Source: Paractinoplanes polyasparticus (GTDB lineage: Bacteria; Actinomycetota; Actinomycetes; Mycobacteriales; Micromonosporaceae). Taken from it: 64,000 bases of DNA. Below the pieces are notes generated by a model. That model was not told the DNA's origin. It did no database searches and saw only the letters and a program-made list of their open reading frames with translations. Position 1 is the first letter of the stretch, and every line of letters begins with the position of its first letter. The position numbers and the translations under genes are program-made. The DNA is taken from positions 62,001-126,000 of the forward strand of contig NZ_JAHWFK010000052.1 in assembly GCF_019710575.1 (NCBI RefSeq), written 5' to 3'. This document shows positions 37,385 to 46,109 of the stretch, in pieces.

Positions 37385-40300
37385 AGGGCACGCACCCGGA
37401 TGTCACGGAACTCCGCGATGTCGTTGTCGCCGTGGTTCTGCAGTCCGATCAGTCCTTCCGTGAACTGCCGCAGGTCGGTCGGCGGGTCACCGGCGCGCGA
37501 GCTCTGCTTGCCCGGCGTGTTGTCGAACTCGTTGATGACCGTGCCGTTGCGGATGATCGTGTAGTGCTGGCCGACGACCCGGATCTCGTAGAAGTTCCAG
37601 ACGTTCTTGGCCGTGGCCCCGGCCGCGCTGAGCGGGTTGGGGTCGAAGTTGTAGATCGAGCCGGTCTTCTGCGTCTCGCCGGTCTCCCCGTCGTAGATCT
37701 GGATCTCGTGGCCGCAGTAGATGGCCACCCAGGCCTGCGAGGTACGGGCCGAACCGACCGTGCCGCAGCTGCCCTCCGGCCGCTGGTCGAGCGGGATCCG
37801 CGGGTCGGGGAACCGGGTGAAGACTCCCGTGTTGGCCCGGCCGGTGCCGGGAGCGACGTCGCGGAACTGCATCGTCACCGAGAAGTCCTTGAAGGGCTTC
37901 GTGTAATACAGCATCCCGAGCCCGCCGCTGGGTCGCAGCGATCCGTCGGGCTGGATCGTGAACTGGCCGGTCGGCGCCTGCGCCCAGTCCTGCAACGATT
38001 CCGGCGTTCCGTTGTAGATCGAGACGTACCCGGTGTGGCCGGCGGTGCCGATCTTCGAGGACGCCGCGAACCGGGTCAGAGCGCCCGCCTCCCGAGTGTT
38101 GATCACCTTGTCGTCGGCGAGCGATGAGGCGACGGCCGTGACGTGGCGGACGAACCCGTCGTGCGTGGCCCAGGTGCTCTCGTCGTCGATCAGGTCGTCG
38201 ATCGTGCAGCCCTCGCCGACGACGCGGTTGGCCACCCCGGTGTCGGCGGCGTCCAGCCGTACGGTCGTGGACGGATCCGGCACCGCACACCCGGCGGTGA
38301 CCGCGGTCGAGACGGTCGAGGTGATTCCGCCCGCATAGGTGATGGTCAGCGTCGCGGTGTACTTGCCGACCTTGGCGTACGTGTGGGTGGGGTTGGCCTC
38401 GGTCGAGGTGCCGCCGTCGCCGAACGTCCACTTGTACGACAGGCCGCCCGAGCGGGATCCGTTGAAGGCCACCGTGAGCGGCTTGTTCTGCACCGCCACC
38501 GACGTCGCGCTCGGCGCCGGCGTGGGCGCCCCGCCCTGATAGGTCACCCGGATCAGCTTCTGGTTGGCGTGCAGGCTGAAGAAGCCGCCCGCGTAGTCGA
38601 GCAGGTAGAGCGCGCCGTCCGGGCCGAACTTGGCGTCCATCCAGGACTGCAGCGTGGTGCTGCTGCCGCCCGCCGGGATGATCGCGCGGAGCGTCTCGGC
38701 ATGCACCGGGGGCTTGCCGGTCGCTACGCCGTCCGGGTCGACGGTGACCGCGACGCGGTTCGCGGCGTTCGACTGGTCGCCGATGAACCACTTGTCGTTC
38801 CAGTACGACGGCCACGCCACCGTGCTCTTCGGGTCGACCAGGTCGCGGTGGTAGGTCGGCCCCGACATGACCGCCTGGCCGCCGCCGCGCAGGTAGGGCT
38901 GGGTGTACGTGGCGTCCGCGGCCTTGTAGGTCGGGATGTCGCTGCCCTCGCGCTTCGGGAAGACCGGGCCGCCGCCGTCCGGCGAGTACCAGATCATGTT
39001 GTCCTTGACCGGCGGCAGGTCCACCAGGCCGGTGTTGCGCGGCGAGTTGTTCTTCGGGGCGTCGCAGTCGTACCAGCCGGTCAGCTGGGTCGCGTCGGTG
39101 TTGCTGCGGTCACGGTACGGCTGCCGATTGCCCATGCAGAACGGCCAGCCGTGATTGCCGGCCTCGGTGATGATCGTGGCCGTCTCGTACTTCGCCGGGC
39201 CGAGCTCCGGGCTGGGCGCCGAGGCGTCCGGCCCGACCCAGGCGGCGGTCAGCCACTGGGTCTTCGGGTCGATCTGCAGGCGCGAGATGTTCCGGACACC
39301 CATCACGTAGATCTCGGGAAGCGTCTTCGCGGTTCCCGGCGGGAAGAGGTTGCCCGACGGGATCGTGTACGTCCCGTCCGCCTCCGGGTGGATACGGAGA
39401 ATCTTGCCGTTCAGGTCGTTGGTGTTGCCCGAGGTGCGGCGCGCGTCCTGGAAGGAGACGCCCTGCCAGTCCTGCGTCCAGTTGTTGCCCGAGTAGCCGC
39501 TGGAGCCGCCCGAGGAGTTGCTGTCACCCGAGCCGACGTACAGGTTTCCCTTGGCGTCGAACGCCATGCCGCCGCCCGCGTGGCAGCAGCTGTGGATCTG
39601 CACCGGCCACTTGAGGACGTCCTTGCGGGTGGACTGGTCGATCGTCTTGGTGGCCTTGTCGTAGGTGAACCGGGAGATCGTGCGTTGGCCGATCCGCTTG
39701 TCGCGGTCGATCGACTCGTGCGGCATCCAGTAGACGAACAGGTGGCCGTTCTCCGAGAACTTCGGGTCCGGCACGATGCCGAGCAGGCCCTCCTCGTTCT
39801 TCTGGAGCTCGTCGCCGCTGCCCCGGTGTCCCATCACCTTGAGCGTGGTGAGCAGCTTCGCCGTCTTGGCGACCGGGTCCCAGGCGTGGATGGTGCCGCA
39901 GCCGAGGCCCACGTTGGGGTCGGTCCACGGGACGACCGGCGCGGTCGGGCACGCAGCCTTGCCGACGTAGAAGACGGTGCCGTCGGGGGCGATGGTCAGG
40001 CCGTGGGGCTCGCCGATCTGGTCGAGCTGACCGGTCTGGTTGGCCGCGGTGAGCCGCTCGATCTTGTAGTTCGAGGCGATGGTGGCCTGGCAGTCGCCGC
40101 GGACGATGCCGCTCGTCCAGCCGAGCGCGCCCGTCAGGTGCTTGCGGAACGCGTCTTCGCCGTACGAGCCCTCGGTGTGGCCCATGCCGGTGTAGAAGGA
40201 CCGGCCGCCGTCGTAGTCACGGCACCACGACACCGGGTGGAACGGGCCGTTGGCGCCCAGACCCGGGTTGTAGTGGCGCTCCTCGACCTGCGCGAGCGTG

Positions 40301-41307
40301 TGCACGGCGCCGACCGGGTTGGTGGCCCAGTTGTACCAGCGGTCCTCACGGGTGACGTTCAGCGCCAGGTCCTTGGTCGCCGGGTGCTGCCGGTCGAGGA
40401 TGTTCACCACGGCCCGGTTCACCGCGGGCGGCGCCGGCGCCTCGGTGCTGCCGGTGAACAGCCGCAGGTCGGCCAGCTGGGTCAGCGGTTCGCCGCTGTT
40501 GGCCGTGATGTTCAGGCGATAGAACTTGTGGTCGCCCGGCGTGGTCGCGTCGAAGCGCCGGATCTGGAAGCGGTCGCCGAAGGTCTGGTTCGTGCGCCGG
40601 TCCACATCGGACCACTGCTGCCCGTCGGCCGAGCCCTGCAGGGTCCAGTCCTTGGGGTCGCGGCCCGACGAGTCGTTGGCCGACGTCAGGGCGTAGCCGG
40701 TGATCCGGGCCTGGGCGGCCAGTTCGTACCGGATCCAGGCGGTCGGCGCGAACACCAGCCACTTGGTGTTGGAGTCGCCGTCGTTGAGCTTGACCGCGGT
40801 CTCGTTCGGCGGGTTCTCACCGCTCGCGGTGACCGCCGCGACCGGGTGCGAGACCGGGATGGCGCCGGCCGGGCGGGTGCCGATCAGGCCGGTGAACCAG
40901 GTCGAGTCGAGCTGGGCCCGGGCCGCGTCACCGATGCCGAGGAAGCCGCCGCCCGCGTTCACAAAGGACTTGAGCGCGGTCTCCTGCCCGGCGGACAGGG
41001 GCACGCCGTCGGCCGAGAGAAAGACCACGGCCCGGTACGCCGCCAGGCCGGCCGGGCTGAACACGGCCGGGTCGGTGCTCGACGCGACGTCGAGCCCTTG
41101 AGCCGCGCCGAGTTCCTTGATGGTCTGCGTCGCCCGGGTCACCGGGTCCTGCTGCGCCGCCGCCGTTCCCGAGAAGACGAGAACCTTGGGTTTGGCGGGC
41201 GCCGCGGCCTTCGCGGCTACCGGAGTCGCCGCTGCCTGTGTGGGCGGCGCTATGCCGATCGCCAGTAGCGCGGCCAAAGCCGTCGCTGCGGCCGGTCTGA
41301 GCCTCAT
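37381..41307 (-). CDS. Secreted ThuA / glucose-sorbosone dehydrogenase-like / PKD / DUF1080 protein
   Basis: A 1308-residue exported multidomain protein. After the signal peptide, a ThuA (glutamine-amidotransferase-like) domain (PKVLVFSGTAAAQ..., later SWCRDYDGGRSFYTGMGHT) is split by an F5/8C-type discoidin domain (about residues 165-290). A glucose/sorbosone dehydrogenase-like propeller follows (IGEPHGLTIAPDGTVFYVG; IHSCCHAGGGMAFDAKGNLYVG; NHGWPFCMG), then a PKD domain (YKWTFGDGGTSTEANPTH), the shared CxVPD module, and a C-terminal DUF1080 (3-keto-disaccharide hydrolase-like) domain. Its ATG overlaps the multicopper oxidase stop by four bases, and its stop overlaps the cupredoxin GTG. It probably oxidises or binds sugars outside the cell. 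Confidence 0.92.
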   Translation of the reverse strand: MRLRPAAATALAALLAIGIAPPTQAAATPVAAKAAAPAKPKVLVFSGTAAAQQDPVTRATQTIKELGAAQGLDVASSTDPAVFSPAGLAAYRAVVFLSADGVPLSAGQETALKSFVNAGGGFLGIGDAARAQLDSTWFTGLIGTRPAGAIPVSHPVAAVTASGENPPNETAVKLNDGDSNTKWLVFAPTAWIRYELAAQARITGYALTSANDSSGRDPKDWTLQGSADGQQWSDVDRRTNQTFGDRFQIRRFDATTPGDHKFYRLNITANSGEPLTQLADLRLFTGSTEAPAPPAVNRAVVNILDRQHPATKDLALNVTREDRWYNWATNPVGAVHTLAQVEERHYNPGLGANGPFHPVSWCRDYDGGRSFYTGMGHTEGSYGEDAFRKHLTGALGWTSGIVRGDCQATIASNYKIERLTAANQTGQLDQIGEPHGLTIAPDGTVFYVGKAACPTAPVVPWTDPNVGLGCGTIHAWDPVAKTAKLLTTLKVMGHRGSGDELQKNEEGLLGIVPDPKFSENGHLFVYWMPHESIDRDKRIGQRTISRFTYDKATKTIDQSTRKDVLKWPVQIHSCCHAGGGMAFDAKGNLYVGSGDSNSSGGSSGYSGNNWTQDWQGVSFQDARRTSGNTNDLNGKILRIHPEADGTYTIPSGNLFPPGTAKTLPEIYVMGVRNISRLQIDPKTQWLTAAWVGPDASAPSPELGPAKYETATIITEAGNHGWPFCMGNRQPYRDRSNTDATQLTGWYDCDAPKNNSPRNTGLVDLPPVKDNMIWYSPDGGGPVFPKREGSDIPTYKAADATYTQPYLRGGGQAVMSGPTYHRDLVDPKSTVAWPSYWNDKWFIGDQSNAANRVAVTVDPDGVATGKPPVHAETLRAIIPAGGSSTTLQSWMDAKFGPDGALYLLDYAGGFFSLHANQKLIRVTYQGGAPTPAPSATSVAVQNKPLTVAFNGSRSGGLSYKWTFGDGGTSTEANPTHTYAKVGKYTATLTITYAGGITSTVSTAVTAGCAVPDPSTTVRLDAADTGVANRVVGEGCTIDDLIDDESTWATHDGFVRHVTAVASSLADDKVINTREAGALTRFAASSKIGTAGHTGYVSIYNGTPESLQDWAQAPTGQFTIQPDGSLRPSGGLGMLYYTKPFKDFSVTMQFRDVAPGTGRANTGVFTRFPDPRIPLDQRPEGSCGTVGSARTSQAWVAIYCGHEIQIYDGETGETQKTGSIYNFDPNPLSAAGATAKNVWNFYEIRVVGQHYTIIRNGTVINEFDNTPGKQSSRAGDPPTDLRQFTEGLIGLQNHGDNDIAEFRDIRVRAL

Positions 41308-42356
41308 GAGCCAGTCCCTCCGTGTACGTGCGTGGGTGCCGTTGCTGTCGCGGCCGCCGCCGAGGACGCCGCCTTGTGCTGGTGGCCCTGGAACCGGTCG
41401 ATCGCCTCCTGCGCGCCGGGCGGCATGGTGCCGTCGGCGTTGCGTACGAGGAAGATGCCGGCCATGCCGGTGTCCGAGTGCGACTGGACGTGGCAGTGGT
41501 ACATCCACGCGCCCGGCCCGACGGCCTCACCGGCGAGCACCTGGAACCCGAACGCGCTGCCCGGGTTGAGGTCCTTGTTGTCGATGACCTGGCTGGGATC
41601 CGACGGGCCCTCGAGCATGCCGGTGCGGTTGTCGGCCCAGCGGTGCGCGTGCAGGTGGAACGTGTGGAACAGGCTGCCGTGGCCGATGGCGATCCACTCC
41701 ACCCGCTGGCCCAGGTTGGCCTCGAACATCGGCGTGTTCGGCGCCGTCCTGTTGTTGATGAGCATGTCGTTGAACACGACGGTGATCTGCTTGTCGGGCA
41801 GGATGTCGCCCCGCCGCCGCACGATCAGCGCGCCGTACAGCCCCTTGGCCAGGCCGCCGGTGCCGTGATCGGTGCCCAGCGCATGGTCGTGGTAGTGCCA
41901 GTAGCCGGCGCTGCCGGGCATGAACCGGCGTCCGGCCACCGTGGTCATCTCGTGCGAGCGCCAGGTGTAGGTGCGGGTCTCGCCCGGCGCGTTGAACGAG
42001 TCGTTGAACGGCGACCCGTCCGACTCGGTGCTGTAGTCGACCCCGTGCGGGTGGATGGAGAGCCGCTGGGTGGTCGTGTTGACCAGGGTGATCTCGAGCG
42101 TGTCGCCCTCGTACATCTCCAGGACCGGCCCCGGCACCGTGGCGCCGCCCCGGGTCAGGCCGTAGCCGATCAGCCCGCCCGGCAGGTTCTCGGCATAGAT
42201 CGTGATCTTCTTGGTCACCGCGGCTGCGGCCCGGGCCGGCTCGCCCCGGGTCACAGCGACCGCGCCGCCGGTCAGGCCGAGCACTCCGGCCGCGGCGAGC
42301 AGGGAACGGCGGCGAAGATGGTTCTCCCCGTCCCGGTTGACAACGTTGTCGTTCAT
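41304..42356 (-). CDS. Two-domain multicopper oxidase (small laccase type)
   Basis: A 350-residue Tat-exported oxidase (RRRSLLAAAGVLGLTGG). Copper ligands are seen in HPHGVDYS, YWHYHDHALGTDH, HTFHLHAHRW and the type-1 region MYHCHVQSHSDTGMAGIF. The length and two-domain plan match bacterial small laccases that work as trimers. A His/Ala-rich C-terminal tail ends APTHVHGG. The ATG at 42356 follows GGAGG. It is the first gene of a four-gene operon whose members are coupled by ATGA, GTGA and an 11-base gap. It would oxidise phenolic or metal substrates at the surface. Confidence 0.95.
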   Translation of the reverse strand: MNDNVVNRDGENHLRRRSLLAAAGVLGLTGGAVAVTRGEPARAAAAVTKKITIYAENLPGGLIGYGLTRGGATVPGPVLEMYEGDTLEITLVNTTTQRLSIHPHGVDYSTESDGSPFNDSFNAPGETRTYTWRSHEMTTVAGRRFMPGSAGYWHYHDHALGTDHGTGGLAKGLYGALIVRRRGDILPDKQITVVFNDMLINNRTAPNTPMFEANLGQRVEWIAIGHGSLFHTFHLHAHRWADNRTGMLEGPSDPSQVIDNKDLNPGSAFGFQVLAGEAVGPGAWMYHCHVQSHSDTGMAGIFLVRNADGTMPPGAQEAIDRFQGHQHKAASSAAAATATAPTHVHGGTGS

Positions 42357-42767
42357 GCGCGTCCTCCAACGTCACCGGCCGGGCCGGAACGCCATTGCTG
42401 TCGAGGGTGGGCGTGCGGGTGCCTGTCGGCAGCTGCCGGCTTCCGGGCACGGCGCTGCCCGCGTCCGGCCGGCCGCCGCCATGGCCGCCGTACGCGCGTG
42501 TTTCGGACTTTTCTCAGAGAAATCAAAACTTCGGTCTGATGTGAGCAACTTATGACGCACATCGATGGAAGTAAAGGCGTTCCAGAGGAAAGTCCCCCGT
42601 GGGAGCGTTCCCATTTCCCCTCGGCAGACATTGGCGCAGACCAATGCCTGTGGCCGACTTTCGCACCCACTGCACGCCGGCAGCCGTCCACCCTTCCAGA
42701 CCACCGCCTCGCCGGACAGCCCGGAGATTGACCTCAACCGGCCATTCCTGCTGCCGATGAACACGGC
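42357..42767. other. 411-bp divergent intergenic region
   Basis: The region separates the secreted copper/sugar operon (leftward) from the GGDEF-EAL gene (rightward). It contains the CebR-like box and an A/T-richer stretch around 42520-42560 that could hold promoters, though no clear -35/-10 pair was found. No gene was seen in it. Confidence 0.6.
42600..42613. promoter_or_regulatory. CebR-like operator, one mismatch
   Basis: TGGGAGCGTTCCCA differs by one base from the CebR palindrome seen exactly at 17821. It lies in the divergent region, about 245 bp before the laccase operon and 155 bp before the GGDEF-EAL gene. Confidence 0.65.
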
Positions 42768-44954
42768 ATGCCGCTACCGCGCCTGGACGATCACGGGGTC
42801 GACTACTGGACCCGCCAGATCCGCGTCGGTGCGCTCATCGCCACGCTGATCACGCTGCTCGGCGCCCTGCAGGTGGTCTTCGTCTGGGTGCCGGAACGCC
42901 GGTGGTGGGCGATCCCGGTCACGGCGGCCGCTGTCGCTCAGGCCGTCCTGGCCGCGCTGCCCTGGCGCCGGTGGGTGCAGCATTCACGGGTACGGTCGGG
43001 ACTGATCCTGTGGTGGGTGCTGGAGCTCCCCACGCTCGCGTTCCTCGCGTACTTCGACCCCAACGGCGTCGTCTATTACCTGCCGTGCGCCATGCTGATC
43101 GTCATCCTGGCCACCGCCCTCTACCCGGCCACCGCGGTGGCCGGCCTCGGAGTGCTGGCGGTGGCCGGGTTCCTCGCGCTGCTGCCCGGTCACCCGGGCA
43201 CGAGCTCGGTGCTGGTCGCCGGCCTGCTGTCGGTCTTGGGCTGCGTCATGCTGATCACCGTGATCATCGCGCACAACCGGCGGCGGCTCGACGACCGGCG
43301 CCGCGTCGCCGAACGGCGCTCCGAAGCCCTGCTGCAGAACTCCCCCGAGGTGGTGCTCGCCATCGGCCGCAACGACAAGGTCCGGTACGCCACCCCTTCG
43401 ATGCGCACGGTGCTGGGTCACACCCCCGAGTCGGTGACCGGCTCGCTGCTCATCACGCTCGCCCACCCGGACGACCGGCCGCAGCTGCGCGGCTGGATGG
43501 CGACCTTGCGCTCGTCGGCGCCGGGCACGGTGGCCGAGATCGAGACGCGACTGCGGCGGGCCGACGGCTCCTGGGCCGTGCTCGACGCGATCGGCACGAA
43601 CTGCCTGCACGACCCCGACCTCGGGGCGATCGTGCTCAGCGTCCGCGATATCGGACCCCGCAAGGCGCTCGAGGAGCAGCTGAGCCGGCAGGCCTTCCGC
43701 GACCCGCTCACCGGCCTGTCCAACCGCGCGCTGTTCCGCGACCGCCTCGAGCACGCCACCGCGCGCCGGGACGCCGACGTGACCGTCCTGCTCGTGGACC
43801 TCGACGACTTCAAGAGCGTCAACGACAACCTCGGCCACAGCGCCGGTGACGAGCTGCTGACCGCGCTGGCCGCCCGGCTGCGCGACAACGTCCGCCCCGG
43901 CGACACGCTGGCCCGGCTCGGCGGGGACGAGTTCGCCGTGCTCATCGAGGATCTCGACGGCCGTGACCCGGGCGCCCTGGCCGAACGGCTGCTGCACGAG
44001 CTGCGCAAGCCGATCAGCGTCGCCGGCCACGAGATCCGCCGCACCGCCAGCATCGGTGTGGCTGCCGGCGGCGAGAGCGGCGAGGAGCTGCTGCGCAACG
44101 CCGATCTGGCGATGTACGCGGCCAAACGTCAGGGGCGCAACGCGTACGCGCTCTTCGACCCCGAGATGTACGCCAGCCTGGTCAACGAGGCCCAGCTGCG
44201 CGCCGAGATGGAGACGGCGCTGACCGAGCAGCAGTTCGTCGTCCACTACCAGCCCGTGGTCGATCTGCCCACCCAGCGGCTGACCGGGGTCGAGGCGCTG
44301 GTCCGCTGGCAGCACCCGGAGCGTGGACTGCTCGCCCCGCAGCACTTCATCGACACCGCCGAGGAGAGCGGGTTGATCGTGCCGCTCGGCCGGTGGGTGC
44401 TGTGCGAGTCGCTCCGCCAGCTGGCCCACTGGCAGCGGCCCGGCTTCAAGGTGAACGTCAACCTGTCGGCCCGCCAGTTCCAGGACCCGGCCCTGGTGAC
44501 CGACGTCCGCGACGCGCTGGCCGAGTCCGGCGTCGACCCGGCCTGCCTCACGCTCGAGATCACCGAATCGATGTTGCTGCAGGACATCGACGCGGCCACC
44601 GACACCCTGCACGCGCTGCGCCGGCTCGGCGTACGGCTGGCGATCGACGACTTCGGAACCGGCTACTCGTCGCTGAACTACCTCAAGCGCCTGCCCGTCG
44701 ACATCATCAAGATCGACCGCGCCTTCGTCACCCAGGTCGCCACCGACGACGGGGACAAGGCCCTGGTCGACGCCGTGGTCGGCCTGAGCCAGGCCCTGCG
44801 GATGCAGACCGTCGCCGAGGGCATCGAGACCGACGACCAGTGGACGGCCCTGCGCCGCCTCGGCTGCGACTTCGGCCAGGGTTTCCTCTTCGGCCGTCCC
44901 GTCGACCCCGCCTCGATCGAACTTCTGCTCGACGAGCCCCTCCCGGCCGCCTGA
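42768..44954 (+). CDS. Membrane-bound PAS-GGDEF-EAL c-di-GMP enzyme
   Basis: A 728-residue protein with five to six N-terminal membrane segments (to about residue 175), a PAS domain (ALLQNSPEVVLAIGRNDKVRYATPSM..., about 185-300), a GGDEF domain with intact RLGGDEFAVL near residue 385, and an EAL domain with intact EAL at Glu509 (TGVEALVRWQHPE) plus LAIDDFGTGYSSLNYL, IKIDRAFV and EGIET. Both active sites look complete, so it may make and degrade c-di-GMP, a controller of development in actinomycetes. No strong ribosome site precedes the ATG at 42768, so the start is tentative. It is divergent from the laccase operon. Confidence 0.95.
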   Translation: MPLPRLDDHGVDYWTRQIRVGALIATLITLLGALQVVFVWVPERRWWAIPVTAAAVAQAVLAALPWRRWVQHSRVRSGLILWWVLELPTLAFLAYFDPNGVVYYLPCAMLIVILATALYPATAVAGLGVLAVAGFLALLPGHPGTSSVLVAGLLSVLGCVMLITVIIAHNRRRLDDRRRVAERRSEALLQNSPEVVLAIGRNDKVRYATPSMRTVLGHTPESVTGSLLITLAHPDDRPQLRGWMATLRSSAPGTVAEIETRLRRADGSWAVLDAIGTNCLHDPDLGAIVLSVRDIGPRKALEEQLSRQAFRDPLTGLSNRALFRDRLEHATARRDADVTVLLVDLDDFKSVNDNLGHSAGDELLTALAARLRDNVRPGDTLARLGGDEFAVLIEDLDGRDPGALAERLLHELRKPISVAGHEIRRTASIGVAAGGESGEELLRNADLAMYAAKRQGRNAYALFDPEMYASLVNEAQLRAEMETALTEQQFVVHYQPVVDLPTQRLTGVEALVRWQHPERGLLAPQHFIDTAEESGLIVPLGRWVLCESLRQLAHWQRPGFKVNVNLSARQFQDPALVTDVRDALAESGVDPACLTLEITESMLLQDIDAATDTLHALRRLGVRLAIDDFGTGYSSLNYLKRLPVDIIKIDRAFVTQVATDDGDKALVDAVVGLSQALRMQTVAEGIETDDQWTALRRLGCDFGQGFLFGRPVDPASIELLLDEPLPAA

Positions 44955-44966
44955 GCAGGGGGTCGC

Positions 44967-46100
44967 TCAGCCCGGGTGGCCGTCTCGTAGTTCGCGCACC
45001 AGGGACGAGACCACGGCCTTGAGGCTGCCGTTGTTGGCGGCGGCCACGCGGAGCTGGCGCTGATAGCTGGCGCCGCCGTCGATGATGTCCTGCATCTTCG
45101 CCAGCTCGCCCACGCAGTCCAGCGACTCGGCGATCGGGGCCAGGAGCGGCAGCAGCTCCTCCAGGTCCTTGGTGACCAGCAGCTCGTCGCCGGCCGCGTT
45201 CTGGATGATGATCGCTTCCATGCCGTAGCGGGCGGCCCGCCACTTGTTCTCGCGCACGAACCACGGCTGCAGCGTCGGCACCTCGCGGCCGGCGTCCAGC
45301 TCGCGGGAGAAGTGCTCGACCAGGCACTGGGTCAGAGCCGCGATCGCGCCGATCTCGCCCGCGGTGGGGATGCCGTCGAACGTACGCACCTCGATCGTTC
45401 CCCATTTGGGCGACGGGCGGATGTCCCAGCGCAGCTCGTTCAGCTCTTCGATGACGCCCGTGTGCTGCAGATCGGCCACCAGGTCCTCGTACTGCCGCCA
45501 CTCGGTGAACTGCGGAGGCAACCCGGCCGTCGGCAGCTGCTGGAACATCAGCGCCCGGTTGGAGGCGTACCCGGTGTTCTCGCCCGCCCAGAACGGGCTC
45601 GACGCGCTCAGCGCCTGGAAGTGCGGCAGGTAGGTCAGCAGCCCGTCGATGATCGGCAGGACCTTGCGCCGGTCCTCCACGGCGACGTGCACGTGCACGC
45701 CCCAGATCATCATCTGCCGGCCCCACCAGCGGGTGCGGTCGATCAGGGTGTCGTAGCGCGGCTTGCCCGGCGTCACCTGCTGCTGGAACCACTGGCTGAA
45801 CGGGTGCGTGCCCGACGAGATGAGGTCGACGCCCATCGGCTCGGCCAGCTCGCCCACCCGGTCGACGAGCCGGGTGAGATCGGCTACGGCGTCCCGCACC
45901 CGCCGCTGGGGCGCGCTCACCACCTCGACCGTGTTGGTGAGCAGCTCGTTGGTCACGTGCGGGAACGAGTCCGCCCTGCCGAGCCTCGCCAGCAGTTCCG
46001 GGGCCGCGGGGCTGAGCTCACCGCTGCGCCGGTCGACGCAGGCGATCTCCCACTCGACCCCTAGGCGCGATCTTTCCGATGGGGCGAAGTCGATTCCCAT
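44967..46100 (-). CDS. YbdK-type carboxylate-amine ligase (GCS2 family)
   Basis: A 377-residue member of the glutamate-cysteine ligase 2 family, typically annotated YbdK. Conserved segments include the opening LGVEWEIACVD, TNELLTNTVEVVSAP, SSGTHPFSQWFQQQVTPG, WGVHVHVAVEDRRKVLPII and GTIEVRTFDGIPTAGE, with ATP/metal-binding acidic and His residues. It should form an amide from a carboxylate such as glutamate and an amine; the true substrate is unknown. Its ATG at 46100 lies nine bases after the stop of the PP2C phosphatase gene, so the two form an operon. Confidence 0.93.
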   Translation of the reverse strand: MGIDFAPSERSRLGVEWEIACVDRRSGELSPAAPELLARLGRADSFPHVTNELLTNTVEVVSAPQRRVRDAVADLTRLVDRVGELAEPMGVDLISSGTHPFSQWFQQQVTPGKPRYDTLIDRTRWWGRQMMIWGVHVHVAVEDRRKVLPIIDGLLTYLPHFQALSASSPFWAGENTGYASNRALMFQQLPTAGLPPQFTEWRQYEDLVADLQHTGVIEELNELRWDIRPSPKWGTIEVRTFDGIPTAGEIGAIAALTQCLVEHFSRELDAGREVPTLQPWFVRENKWRAARYGMEAIIIQNAAGDELLVTKDLEELLPLLAPIAESLDCVGELAKMQDIIDGGASYQRQLRVAAANNGSLKAVVSSLVRELRDGHPG

Positions 46101-46109
46101 GGGCCAACT

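Noticed and set aside
38143..41268. A 1041-codon plus-strand open frame
   Set aside because: It is antisense to the ThuA/dehydrogenase protein, whose domains are unmistakable; long antisense frames are common at this GC content.
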